A stretch of 12,898 nt of DNA from Enteractinococcus sp. (GTDB lineage Bacteria > Actinomycetota > Actinomycetes > Actinomycetales > Micrococcaceae): the NCBI GenBank assembly GCA_029267455.1, contig JAJUIX010000010.1:1-12898 (forward strand), read 5' to 3'. The position numbers and the translations under genes are program-made. Shown here one piece after another: positions 6,648 to 12,898 of this stretch (position 1 is its first letter; each line of letters begins with the position of its first letter). A model generated the notes under the pieces. The model did not search any database, had not been told where the DNA came from, and saw only the letters and a list, made by a program, of their open reading frames with translations.

Positions 6648-7364
6648 AGCGAGCCAAGAGTAAACGAACGCATTCGCGTGCCCGAGGTCCGGTTAGTTGG
6701 CCCAGAGGGCGAACAGGTCGGCATCGTGCGCATTGAAGATGCGTTGCGGCTGGCTGTTGAAGCTGATCTAGATTTAGTGGAAGTCGCTCCAAAGGCGAAA
6801 CCACCTGTTGCCAAATTAATGGATTTCGGTAAGTGGAAATACGAGGCCGCAGTTAAGGCCCGCCAATCACGCCGGAACCAAGCAACCACACAGTTGAAGG
6901 AAGTACGCTTCCGTCTAAAAATTGAGGACCATGACTACCAGACAAAGGTCTCGCAAGCTCAGCGTTTCCTGAAATCTGGCGACAAGGTCAAGGCAATGAT
7001 CCAATTCCGTGGGCGTGAACAACAGCGTCCGGAGTTTGGTGTGCAACTATTGGAACGCTTCGCTGAGGATGTAGCAGAATTTGGTGAAGTAGAATCCAAA
7101 CCTCGCCAAGATGGCCGAAATATGGTCATGGTCGTTGCTCCGCTGCGCGGCGCACAAGCCACTCGGGGTAAAGGCGGAGCACACAAACCACGTGAAGGCG
7201 GCGGTTCCCGTCGAGACCGTCGAGCTGCAGCTGCTCGCCAGGCACGTGAAGAACAAGCCCAGCAAGCAGATACAAAAAATTCTGTAGCTGATGCTATGCC
7301 AGAAGAACTGAAAGAACAGGCGAAGAAAGCCTCCGAGGGACCAAAACCAGGCCCGCGGTCGTAA
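6645..7364 (+). CDS. infC: Translation initiation factor IF-3
   Basis: Binds the 30S subunit, prevents premature 50S joining and checks start-codon and initiator-tRNA pairing. From the ATT start the protein is 239 residues: N-terminal domain (about 1-75; [21 protein letters not shown], then [20 protein letters not shown] and [10 protein letters not shown]), linker helix, and C-terminal domain (about 85-170; [32 protein letters not shown]). E. coli IF-3 is 180 residues; the extra ~60 form a basic, Gly/Arg/Ala-rich tail ([19 protein letters not shown]..., ending PKPGPRS), which is common in actinobacterial IF-3. The AUU start is the codon IF-3 itself discriminates against, the basis of infC autoregulation in E. 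coli, so the same feedback is likely here. It is first gene of infC-rpmI-rplT-trmH and lies behind a leader attenuator. Confidence 0.97.
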   Translation: MSEPRVNERIRVPEVRLVGPEGEQVGIVRIEDALRLAVEADLDLVEVAPKAKPPVAKLMDFGKWKYEAAVKARQSRRNQATTQLKEVRFRLKIEDHDYQTKVSQAQRFLKSGDKVKAMIQFRGREQQRPEFGVQLLERFAEDVAEFGEVESKPRQDGRNMVMVVAPLRGAQATRGKGGAHKPREGGGSRRDRRAAAARQAREEQAQQADTKNSVADAMPEELKEQAKKASEGPKPGPRS

Positions 7365-7415
7365 TCGGTTCAATCACTTGATGAAGTTTGCCCGAATCAT
7401 TTCATGATGCTGGGA

Positions 7416-7462
7416 CACAAGGTCTTGCCACAAGACTGTGCTGGTTTCAAGCGGAAGCCAGC
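7416..7462 (+). promoter_or_regulatory. Hairpins in the infC-rpmI spacer
   Basis: CACA (7416-7419)-AG-GTCTTG (7422-7427), loop CCA, CAAGACTGTG (7431-7440) make a 10-bp stem with two unpaired bases. It is followed by GCTGG/CCAGC (7440-7444/7458-7462), which shares base 7440 with the first stem. There is no T-run, so this is not a terminator. Position just before the rpmI ribosome-binding site suggests translational control, for example by L20, or RNA processing; this is inference. Confidence 0.4.
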
Positions 7463-7488
7463 GAACAACAAGAAGGAGAACGGCCCTT

Positions 7489-7683
7489 ATGCCGAAAATG
7501 AAGACTCATAACGGTGCCCGCAAGCGCTTCCGCGTGACCGGGTCAGGAAAACTGATGCGCGAGCGTGCAAACCGCCGTCACTACCTCGAGCATAAATCCT
7601 CACGCTATAAGCGTCGTCTCAAACCAGACGTAGCACTTGCCAAGAGCGACGTGGCACGAATCCGCCGCATGCTCGGCATCTAG
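7489..7683 (+). CDS. rpmI: 50S ribosomal protein L35
   Basis: Component of the large ribosomal subunit. The 64-residue, highly basic protein begins [21 protein letters not shown] and ends RIRRMLGI, the normal length and sequence pattern of bacterial L35. The ATG at 7489 has AAGGAG (7473-7478) 10 nt upstream. The frame is open further upstream to 7438, but those codons lack a ribosome-binding site and homology to L35. It lies 124 bp after infC and 69 bp before rplT in the standard operon order. Synthesis is probably coupled to rplT and subject to the operon's leader control. Confidence 0.97.
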   Translation: MPKMKTHNGARKRFRVTGSGKLMRERANRRHYLEHKSSRYKRRLKPDVALAKSDVARIRRMLGI

Positions 7684-7701
7684 CAGGGCTCATTAGGTAG
7701 C

Positions 7702-7730
7702 AAAACAAAAGTTTTCTTCCCCTCCGGGAA
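7702..7730 (+). other. Two small hairpins in the rpmI-rplT spacer
   Basis: AAAAC-AAAA-GTTTT (7702-7715) and TTCCC-CTCC-GGGAA (7717-7730), each 5 bp, end just before the rplT ribosome-binding site. They are short and could be incidental. Confidence 0.3.
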
Positions 7731-7752
7731 TACACATAAAGGAGTAGAACGC

Positions 7753-8136
7753 ATGGCACGTGTCAAACGTTCGATCAACGCAAAGAAAAAGCGCCGCACT
7801 GTATTGGAGCGCGCCAAAGGTTACCGCGGTCAGCGCTCACGTTTGTACCGCAAAGCACACGAGCAGCTGTTGCACTCGTATGTTTACAACTATCAGCACC
7901 GTCGCAAACGTAAAGGTGACTTCCGCCGTCTGTGGATCACCCGTATCAACGCTGCTGCACGTGCCAACGGCATGACCTACAACCGTTTCATCCAGGGTCT
8001 GAAACTGGCTGAAATCGAACTGGATCGTCGTATGCTGGCTGAAATTGCTGTATCTGATGCAGAGACATTCTCCGCTCTGGTCAAGATGGCAAAAGAAGCA
8101 CTACCAGCAGATGTCAACGCACCAGCCGCTAAGTAA
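7753..8136 (+). CDS. rplT: 50S ribosomal protein L20
   Basis: Early-assembling large-subunit protein that binds 23S rRNA and, in several bacteria, also binds its own operon mRNA to repress it. The 127 residues carry the diagnostic N-terminus [33 protein letters not shown], then [35 protein letters not shown] and [15 protein letters not shown]; the C-terminus has a short Ala/Pro-rich tail. Length is slightly above the usual ~118 because of this tail. The ATG has AAAGGAG (7738-7744) 8 nt upstream. It follows rpmI and precedes trmH by 16 bp, so all are probably co-transcribed. L20 is a plausible ligand for the infC leader or the infC-rpmI spacer hairpins, but no direct evidence is visible. Confidence 0.97.
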   Translation: MARVKRSINAKKKRRTVLERAKGYRGQRSRLYRKAHEQLLHSYVYNYQHRRKRKGDFRRLWITRINAAARANGMTYNRFIQGLKLAEIELDRRMLAEIAVSDAETFSALVKMAKEALPADVNAPAAK

Positions 8137-8152
8137 CAGCTAGCAACTTTTG

Positions 8153-9022
8153 ATGCACGAACGCCCCGTCAACTGGATGGACAACCCGAACGCTGAACGC
8201 GTGAAACGGGTCGCCCAGTTGGCGGGGCGATCTGCTGTACGAAACCGGCGACAACAATTCCTTGCCGAAGGACCACAATCAGCGACCGAAGCGATCCGGG
8301 CACACCTGGGGCTGTTAACCTTATCTCCTGCTGCGGCTAGCTTCTGGCCCGAACACCACACCGTGGCCGAGGTATACTACACGCCCCGACTGGCCTCGAC
8401 TCATCCAGAAATACAAGCGCTCATAGCCAGGTTAGGCCGCAACGTATTTGTAGCTGAGACATCCGATGAGGTATTACAGGCGATGTCGGATGCTGTGGTT
8501 CATCAAAATATCATCGCGGTCATTAATCTGCCTTCTGGGGGTGAAGCACCCTCACCTGAAGCCCAATTGGTGGCTGGACTTATCCGTGTTCAAGACCCCG
8601 GAAACGCTGGTACAATCATCCGAGCTGCAGATGCAGCCGGTGCAGATTGCGTGCTAGCCACCACTCAGACCGTCGATGTTTATAACCCTAAGACTGTCCG
8701 CTCAACCGCGGGCTCATTGTTCCATTTACCCGTTTATACAAACGTGGATTTGGCTCAATTCATTCAAGATTATCAAGGTCAAGTATTGGCGGCTGATGGA
8801 TACGGGGACGTCATGTTAGACCAGGCGGATAGGTCGTTGCTAACTGAACCCACTGCGTGGTTGTTTGGTAATGAAGCCCGGGGGCTCAACTCTCGCGAAC
8901 TCAAATTGGCCACTGCTCGAGTGGCGGTACCTCTCTATGGCCTAGCAGAATCGCTGAATGTCGCGACCGCAGCGACCATATGTTTATACTCATCGGCGAT
9001 GGCCCAACGTAACGAACCTTAG
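8153..9022 (+). CDS. SpoU/TrmH-family rRNA (2'-O-ribose) methyltransferase
   Basis: S-adenosylmethionine-dependent 2'-O-methyltransferase of the SPOUT (knotted) superfamily, TsnR/RlmB-like; the target nucleotide cannot be read from the sequence. From ATG 8153 there are 289 residues: an N-terminal RNA-binding domain (about 14-110, with QFLAEGPQSATEAI) and a C-terminal knot domain with motif 1 QDPGNAGTIIRAADAAG (147-163, catalytic-type Asn and Arg), motif 2 LFGNEARGL (237-245) and motif 3 VPLYGLAESLNVATAATI (259-276). All signature residues are present. A TTG immediately upstream (8150) and an in-frame ATG at 8177 are alternatives; none has a good ribosome-binding site, so coupling to rplT translation (16 nt upstream) is likely. 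Gene order infC-rpmI-rplT-tsnR is shared with Mycobacterium. Its TAG overlaps the TAA of the convergent ftsK-like gene. Confidence 0.92.
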   Translation: MHERPVNWMDNPNAERVKRVAQLAGRSAVRNRRQQFLAEGPQSATEAIRAHLGLLTLSPAAASFWPEHHTVAEVYYTPRLASTHPEIQALIARLGRNVFVAETSDEVLQAMSDAVVHQNIIAVINLPSGGEAPSPEAQLVAGLIRVQDPGNAGTIIRAADAAGADCVLATTQTVDVYNPKTVRSTAGSLFHLPVYTNVDLAQFIQDYQGQVLAADGYGDVMLDQADRSLLTEPTAWLFGNEARGLNSRELKLATARVAVPLYGLAESLNVATAATICLYSSAMAQRNEP

Positions 9023-11997
9023 TCAGTGCAAAGTTGCACCTCTAATCCTCCGCTGGCATTGTCTGCCGTTACTAATACCGCCCGGGCCTTAACCGCGGGA
9101 ACTGGCACGAGGGTAGGCCAGAGCAGCTGGTGCTCGGCAGACGAATTTTTTGGTATATAAAACCGATCCGGGATCATGGCTAATAGGCGTCCGCCAGCAA
9201 GCTCACGAGCTCCAAAGACGTAAACCGTAAGTATTGAGGCGAACTGTCGCATGAGCTGTATCAAACGCTCTTCAAATCCATAGAAACTCCCGCTTACGGC
9301 GGCACTGGCCCAGCTTCCCCACTCTGTAAGAACGATTGTCGTTTCCGTCCCGTGAGTCAGTATTGTGGCCAAATTTTCGAAAAATGTCTGGAGTGCATCT
9401 GCCGTAGCAGCATCAAAATCGAGTTGCTGGTCCCATCCTGACGGAGCATCGCATAACTGCCGAGCGTCCAACAGGATAGCGTATTTTGACGACGTCAGTA
9501 CGTGGTTGAACACTACGTGGGCACATTCGTCGATGCCGCTATCAGCTCCACCAATCCAGGCAACAGATTTGGATAATAACCTTAGATCAGAGGTTGGCGC
9601 CACGGTGCCTAAGCCGATTGGATATTGATTACAGTGCGCGGGATCGTCAACCAAGCCGATCGGTGTATATCCGCGACCGGATCCGAAGCGATCCCGTAGA
9701 GAGGCAACCTCAATTCGGTCTTCAAGTGCCGGCAGAATGATTGGCGCTGGCAGTGGGAACGCCGAGGCCCGTCGTCGAAGTTCTTCTACAACCTGAGGCC
9801 AGTTGGTAGTCATTGGCAGGAGTTCTGTAGTGTCAGGCCGGTGAGGCAATAGCACGACCGGCTCATCATCGAGTAGGTAGCGTGCTGTTTGAAACATAAC
9901 CGGCTTGCCGGCACCGACTTTAAAATATGCTCTACCGGGTGTGTTCGGAGATATCCGAAAAGCGTCAGCGGTACCAAGAACATCCCATGAATCGTGTTCT
10001 GTAGCGGTTCGAAGTGCAATCGTACAGCCGATATTTGCCCGAATATCTGTGCTGACTGCCCCCTGGGTCCGTTGGGTAGCAAGGATGAGATGAAACCCCA
10101 AGGATCGCCCCGTGGCAGCCAGATGAGCCAAGGTTGATGCAGCTTCAGGATTCTGATCTACCAGCACTCTGACCTCATCGATTGCGACAACCAGCCGTGG
10201 CAAACTGAACGTCGGACAAGCACGACGGAAAGCTTCAAAATCGGCAACCCCGTGCTCGGCGAATAAGGCCTCACGGCGATACAGTTCGGCCGCGATGGCC
10301 TCAAGAGAACGAAAAGAAGTCATAGCCACGTGATTGGTTTCCACACCCATGGTGTGGGGCAGTGGTGCTAACACGTTGAACGATGAGCCGCCTTTAAAAT
10401 CAAGTAAGACGAGACTGACGTCGCATGGCTGATAACGGTGTGCAATGCCGACCAGTAGTGTTAGCAGTAATTCCGACTTACCAGCACCGGTGGTACCGGT
10501 GATTAACGCGTGCGGTCCATCGCGAACCAAATCGATGGTGAGCCCAAGTTGTCCCGTACCAAGCGTCGTCAGCATCTGCTGTGTCGCTGTCGTCTGCCAT
10601 GGAAGCTTCGATAAGCTCAGGTGCTCCAGCTGCGAATCATCTGGCGGTTGATCTAGGAGGAGCTCTTTCGTATACCACTCCAGCGTGGAAGTGCTGATGC
10701 CGAAAGGGATGAGTGCAGTAGAAGTGAAAGGGCCTTCGATAGTTCGCGTCTTCAAGTCGATAATCGTGGTGTATTCATCGGCTGCTCCATCGATAGCATC
10801 AACGAAAATAAGATGATGTAGGTCAGGCGCCGGTTGGGGGACGCCCCCTTCAGTAATGACGACTATTCGTGTACCGCCGATGTGCACGCCCTCGACCGCC
10901 AGCCCGGTTTGGGTTGCGGAGATATGCCGCAAAACTTGAGCAATTAGCCAGTTCTTGAGCGGACGACGGCTCGCAGGATCACCGATGACGATGGTGCGGC
11001 ACCCGGGTGCCAGACGAAGAAGGCAGTTCACACGGTGGTAGAGATACGGTTCCCATTGCTTGGTGTCTTGAACGTGAGCGATCTCTGCTTGGCGCACACT
11101 TGTGCCCAGTGTAATTACAGGATGATCAGGTTGGGTACCTTCTAAATTCAGTGGATCGTTTACCTGACTCATCAGCGCATGTGTCATCTCATGTGGGGCA
11201 AATGAGCTGTGAGATAAGCGTTGCGCTGTGTGGTCAAGGGCGGATCGAATCGCGGAAATGTATTTACGTTTGGCACGGCGATACTGAGTGATCATTACCC
11301 CTGCGATAATGACTGAGATCCCCGAGAATAACAGGAAGTACCACATGCCGGTCACGAACATCAATACGATTCCGATAAGTAGTGGTGCAGCGGCCCCAAT
11401 AATTTGGAGCAGAAGGTTTGGTGGGGACGGGGGCTGCCCCGGTGTGATTTCGAAGTGTTCTGGATCGCGTGGGGTTTTCAGGGGCCTACCGGGACCGCGC
11501 TGCAAATCGAAATGTGTAGACCCGGCGAGAAATGGTGCATCGTGTTCCCATACGCGCGGTGACTGACCTGCAGGAGTCAGAAGCGTCCCGTTGGAACTCA
11601 GACGAATATCAAAGTGATGTCCCGAAAGCCAGGGATCGCGGACTTGTGCTCGCGCTCCGCCACGCCCGACGGATAGGTTACGGCGAGTCAATGGAAAGAT
11701 GCGTCCTGCGTCTGGCCCTGATGTTGTGACAAGTTGCAGTTGGGGATCAAGATGACGGGGCTGATCGGCATTATAGGGTTTCGCAATAAGTTGTGCTGGT
11801 TCATGGGCCCAGAGGTCAATGAGTTCCTCTTGACCTAGATCGTTCAGAAGTACCTCGTTGCAATAAAACTTTAGCTTCACAGGTGTTTGCACGATATCAC
11901 TGAGCATCCGCGACAATTCTGCCCCACCCCCAGCAGGGATACGGCTCAAGAACCACCAAGCTGGGGCATCTGCCAAGCCAAAGACTTGAAGGTACAT
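9019..11997 (-). CDS. FHA-FtsK/SpoIIIE ATPase, EssC/EccC-like
   Basis: Membrane-anchored P-loop motor, probably of a type VII-like secretion system. The 992 residues contain an N-terminal region (1-85), an FHA-like phosphothreonine-binding fold (about 86-165; VGRGG at 110-114, LSGHH at 124-128 matching the GR...S..H core), two transmembrane helices (about 195-215 and 217-238), a linker, and one FtsK/SpoIIIE domain with Walker A GTTGAGKS (501-508, Lys507), LLDFKGGSSF, Walker B VVAIDE (Asp607, Glu608) and ATQRTQGAVSTDIRANIG. A second domain follows without a Walker lysine: GGADSGIDECA (816-826), resembling the degenerate second ATPase domain of EccC/EssC. ATG 11997 is preceded by GAAAGGAGG, a full anti-SD match but with only 3 nt between GGAGG and ATG. 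No DNA-binding gamma domain is visible, so it is unlikely to be the chromosome translocase FtsK. No WxG100 substrate gene lies in this window. Confidence 0.85.
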   Translation of the reverse strand: MYLQVFGLADAPAWWFLSRIPAGGGAELSRMLSDIVQTPVKLKFYCNEVLLNDLGQEELIDLWAHEPAQLIAKPYNADQPRHLDPQLQLVTTSGPDAGRIFPLTRRNLSVGRGGARAQVRDPWLSGHHFDIRLSSNGTLLTPAGQSPRVWEHDAPFLAGSTHFDLQRGPGRPLKTPRDPEHFEITPGQPPSPPNLLLQIIGAAAPLLIGIVLMFVTGMWYFLLFSGISVIIAGVMITQYRRAKRKYISAIRSALDHTAQRLSHSSFAPHEMTHALMSQVNDPLNLEGTQPDHPVITLGTSVRQAEIAHVQDTKQWEPYLYHRVNCLLRLAPGCRTIVIGDPASRRPLKNWLIAQVLRHISATQTGLAVEGVHIGGTRIVVITEGGVPQPAPDLHHLIFVDAIDGAADEYTTIIDLKTRTIEGPFTSTALIPFGISTSTLEWYTKELLLDQPPDDSQLEHLSLSKLPWQTTATQQMLTTLGTGQLGLTIDLVRDGPHALITGTTGAGKSELLLTLLVGIAHRYQPCDVSLVLLDFKGGSSFNVLAPLPHTMGVETNHVAMTSFRSLEAIAAELYRREALFAEHGVADFEAFRRACPTFSLPRLVVAIDEVRVLVDQNPEAASTLAHLAATGRSLGFHLILATQRTQGAVSTDIRANIGCTIALRTATEHDSWDVLGTADAFRISPNTPGRAYFKVGAGKPVMFQTARYLLDDEPVVLLPHRPDTTELLPMTTNWPQVVEELRRRASAFPLPAPIILPALEDRIEVASLRDRFGSGRGYTPIGLVDDPAHCNQYPIGLGTVAPTSDLRLLSKSVAWIGGADSGIDECAHVVFNHVLTSSKYAILLDARQLCDAPSGWDQQLDFDAATADALQTFFENLATILTHGTETTIVLTEWGSWASAAVSGSFYGFEERLIQLMRQFASILTVYVFGARELAGGRLLAMIPDRFYIPKNSSAEHQLLWPTLVPVPAVKARAVLVTADNASGGLEVQLCTD

Positions 11998-12000
11998 GAC

Positions 12001-12009
12001 CCTCCTTTC
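12001..12009 (-). promoter_or_regulatory. Very strong ribosome-binding site of the FtsK-like gene
   Basis: On the minus strand GAAAGGAGG (12009-12001) matches the 16S anti-Shine-Dalgarno over nine bases, but only three bases separate it from the ATG. Either the close spacing lowers efficiency or pairing uses the upstream part of the motif. Confidence 0.7.
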
Positions 12010-12069
12010 ATCACGCTGTGACCCATGATTGATGAGTTATTGTTAGCTCGCATCCAGTCAGAGGAGTCT

Positions 12070-12104
12070 TGTGGAAAACTGAGCAAATTGGGTAGTTATC
12101 CACA
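12070..12104. promoter_or_regulatory. Inverted pair of DnaA-box-like sites
   Basis: TTATCCACA (12096-12104) is a perfect match to the DnaA box TTATNCACA. TGTGGAAAA (12070-12078), read on the minus strand, is TTTTCCACA, one mismatch from TTATCCACA. Extended, TGTGGAAAAC (12070-12079) and GTTATCCACA (12095-12104) form a 9-of-10 inverted repeat in the gap between the divergent FtsK-like and CpaF-like genes. Binding by DnaA is an inference; another dyad-binding regulator is equally possible. Confidence 0.45.
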
Positions 12105-12198
12105 GTGGAGTAGATGAAAGGTTGAAACTTAACCCACCTTGAACCAAAGTAAACGTTATCTCAAGATGTATCGGTACAGCTAGTTATCGTGGAGCCAA

Positions 12199-12898
12199 AT
12201 GGAAGCGACCCAGTTGTTGGAACTAGAAGTCCGTGAACTCATCCGAGCTCGCGGCATCGATCCAGCCGGACAGCCTGACGAAGTGCGAGCACTCGTTGCC
12301 ACAGCAGTAGCACATTATGATGCTCGCAGTATGCAAGCGCCCCTGCCGATGCTCGATGATATGGCGTCCACTCAGCAAGCTGTATTTGACGCTGTCGCAG
12401 GATTTGGCCCGTTGCAGCCCCTGCTAGACGATCCACAAGTAGAAGAGATTTGGATCAACTCACCTACCCAAATTTTCTGCGCTCGTTCTGGAATTTCAGA
12501 ACTGACTAATATTTCCCTGACCTCACAACAGGTGGCCGACCTTGTCGAAAAAATGCTCAAGACCAGCGGGCGTCGGCTTGACCTGTCGACGCCATTTGTC
12601 GACGCTGCTTTACCTGACGGCTCTCGGTTACATGTCGCAATTCCGGATATTACCGCCGAACACTGGGCTGTTAACATTCGCAAGTTCGTTGTCAGAGCCC
12701 ATAAGCTGGCTGACCTCGTGCGAAATGGTAGCCTCACGGCCCAGGCAGCTGCTTTTCTAGACGCCGCAGTGAGAGCCGGACTAAATATCCTGGTATCAGG
12801 GGCGACCCAGGCTGGTAAGACCACGTTGTTGAATTGCTTATCCGCCTCGATTGGGCCACGAGAACGCGTGATCACTGTTGAAGAGATTTTCGAGTTGA
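12199..12898 (+). CDS. CpaF/TadA-type secretion ATPase, N-terminal part (3' end outside window)
   Basis: Hexameric P-loop ATPase of the type II/IV secretion superfamily, the motor of Tad pilus or related export systems. 233 codons are visible from ATG 12199, which has GGAG (12191-12194) 4 nt upstream; the frame runs off the window end. Visible: a helical N-terminal region (1-60), the characteristic FGPLQPLLDDPQVEEIWINSP block (about 69-89), the SGRRLDLSTPFVDAALPDGSRLHVAIP block (about 122-148), a NIRKF motif of the N-terminal domain, Walker A SGATQAGKTT (200-209, Lys207), and the start of the Asp/Glu-rich box TVEEIFEL at the very end. CpaF proteins are usually over 400 residues, so about half is missing. 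The Tad-type assignment is firm; whether a full tad operon follows cannot be seen. It is divergent from the FHA-FtsK gene. Confidence 0.88.
   Translation, partial: MEATQLLELEVRELIRARGIDPAGQPDEVRALVATAVAHYDARSMQAPLPMLDDMASTQQAVFDAVAGFGPLQPLLDDPQVEEIWINSPTQIFCARSGISELTNISLTSQQVADLVEKMLKTSGRRLDLSTPFVDAALPDGSRLHVAIPDITAEHWAVNIRKFVVRAHKLADLVRNGSLTAQAAAFLDAAVRAGLNILVSGATQAGKTTLLNCLSASIGPRERVITVEEIFEL

Noticed and set aside
6428..6649. 73-codon frame starting at GTG 6428 in the infC leader
   Set aside because: It crosses the attenuator hairpins and terminator, has no ribosome-binding site and overlaps the infC start. The shorter frame at 6417 is better placed relative to the promoter.
7438..7488. 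N-terminal extension of L35 from an upstream start
   Set aside because: No homology or ribosome-binding site supports it; [14 protein letters not shown] with AAGGAG upstream is the standard L35 start.
9019..11997. Chromosome segregation translocase FtsK
   Set aside because: It has an FHA-like domain, only two membrane helices, a degenerate second ATPase domain and no C-terminal gamma DNA-recognition domain, which fit EssC/EccC-type secretion motors better.
12010..12198. Chromosomal replication origin
   Set aside because: Only two DnaA-box-like sites, no dnaA/dnaN/rpmH neighbours and no AT-rich unwinding stretch.

Overview
The window looks like ordinary chromosome of an actinomycete. By eye the base composition is only moderately GC-rich and the protein sequences look Micrococcales-like. 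Supporting evidence: a WhiB1-type Wbl protein, a PdtaS-type histidine kinase beside it, an IF3 with a long basic C-terminal tail, an actinobacterial large NAD-glutamate dehydrogenase, and TANNNT-type -10 boxes placed exactly where leaderless mRNAs would begin. No insertion sequence, phage gene, tRNA, rRNA or CRISPR array was seen.

Layout: (1) 1-3333 (+), the C-terminal two thirds of a large NAD-specific glutamate dehydrogenase, ending in a strong terminator hairpin. (2) 3382-4857 (+), a PdtaS-like sensor kinase whose start codon lies in the loop of that hairpin, convergent with whiB1 (5160-4912, -) across a perfect 18-bp hairpin. Convergent whiB1/pdtaS is also the arrangement in Mycobacterium tuberculosis (established knowledge). 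(3) 5161-5499, a control region between divergent genes. (4) 5500-5910 (+), a four-helix membrane protein, convergent with a DUF1844 gene (6293-5907, -); their stop codons overlap. (5) 6382-9022 (+), the translation operon infC-rpmI-rplT-trmH. It has a clear sigma-A promoter and a ~228-nt leader. The leader holds a likely leaderless 20-codon peptide gene, mutually exclusive hairpins and an intrinsic terminator. infC starts at AUU. (6) 11997-9019 (-), an FHA-FtsK/SpoIIIE ATPase of EssC/EccC type, overlapping trmH at the stop codons. (7) 12199-12898 (+), the beginning of a CpaF/TadA-type secretion ATPase, divergent from the FtsK gene across a 201-bp gap with two inverted DnaA-box-like sites.

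How the parts fit: the translation operon supplies IF3, L35, L20 and an rRNA 2'-O-methyltransferase, and is apparently attenuated in its leader. PdtaS and WhiB1 are signalling and redox regulators. The right end is probably the edge of an envelope secretion or pilus locus in which an EssC/EccC-like motor sits back to back with a Tad-type motor.

The most interesting observations are the infC leader (leaderless upstream peptide gene plus a four-segment alternative-pairing attenuator plus AUU start) and the pdtaS start buried in its neighbour's terminator. Several 3' ends are also very compact: two convergent gene pairs share the same TTAG stop overlap, and one has its terminator hairpin inside the coding sequence.
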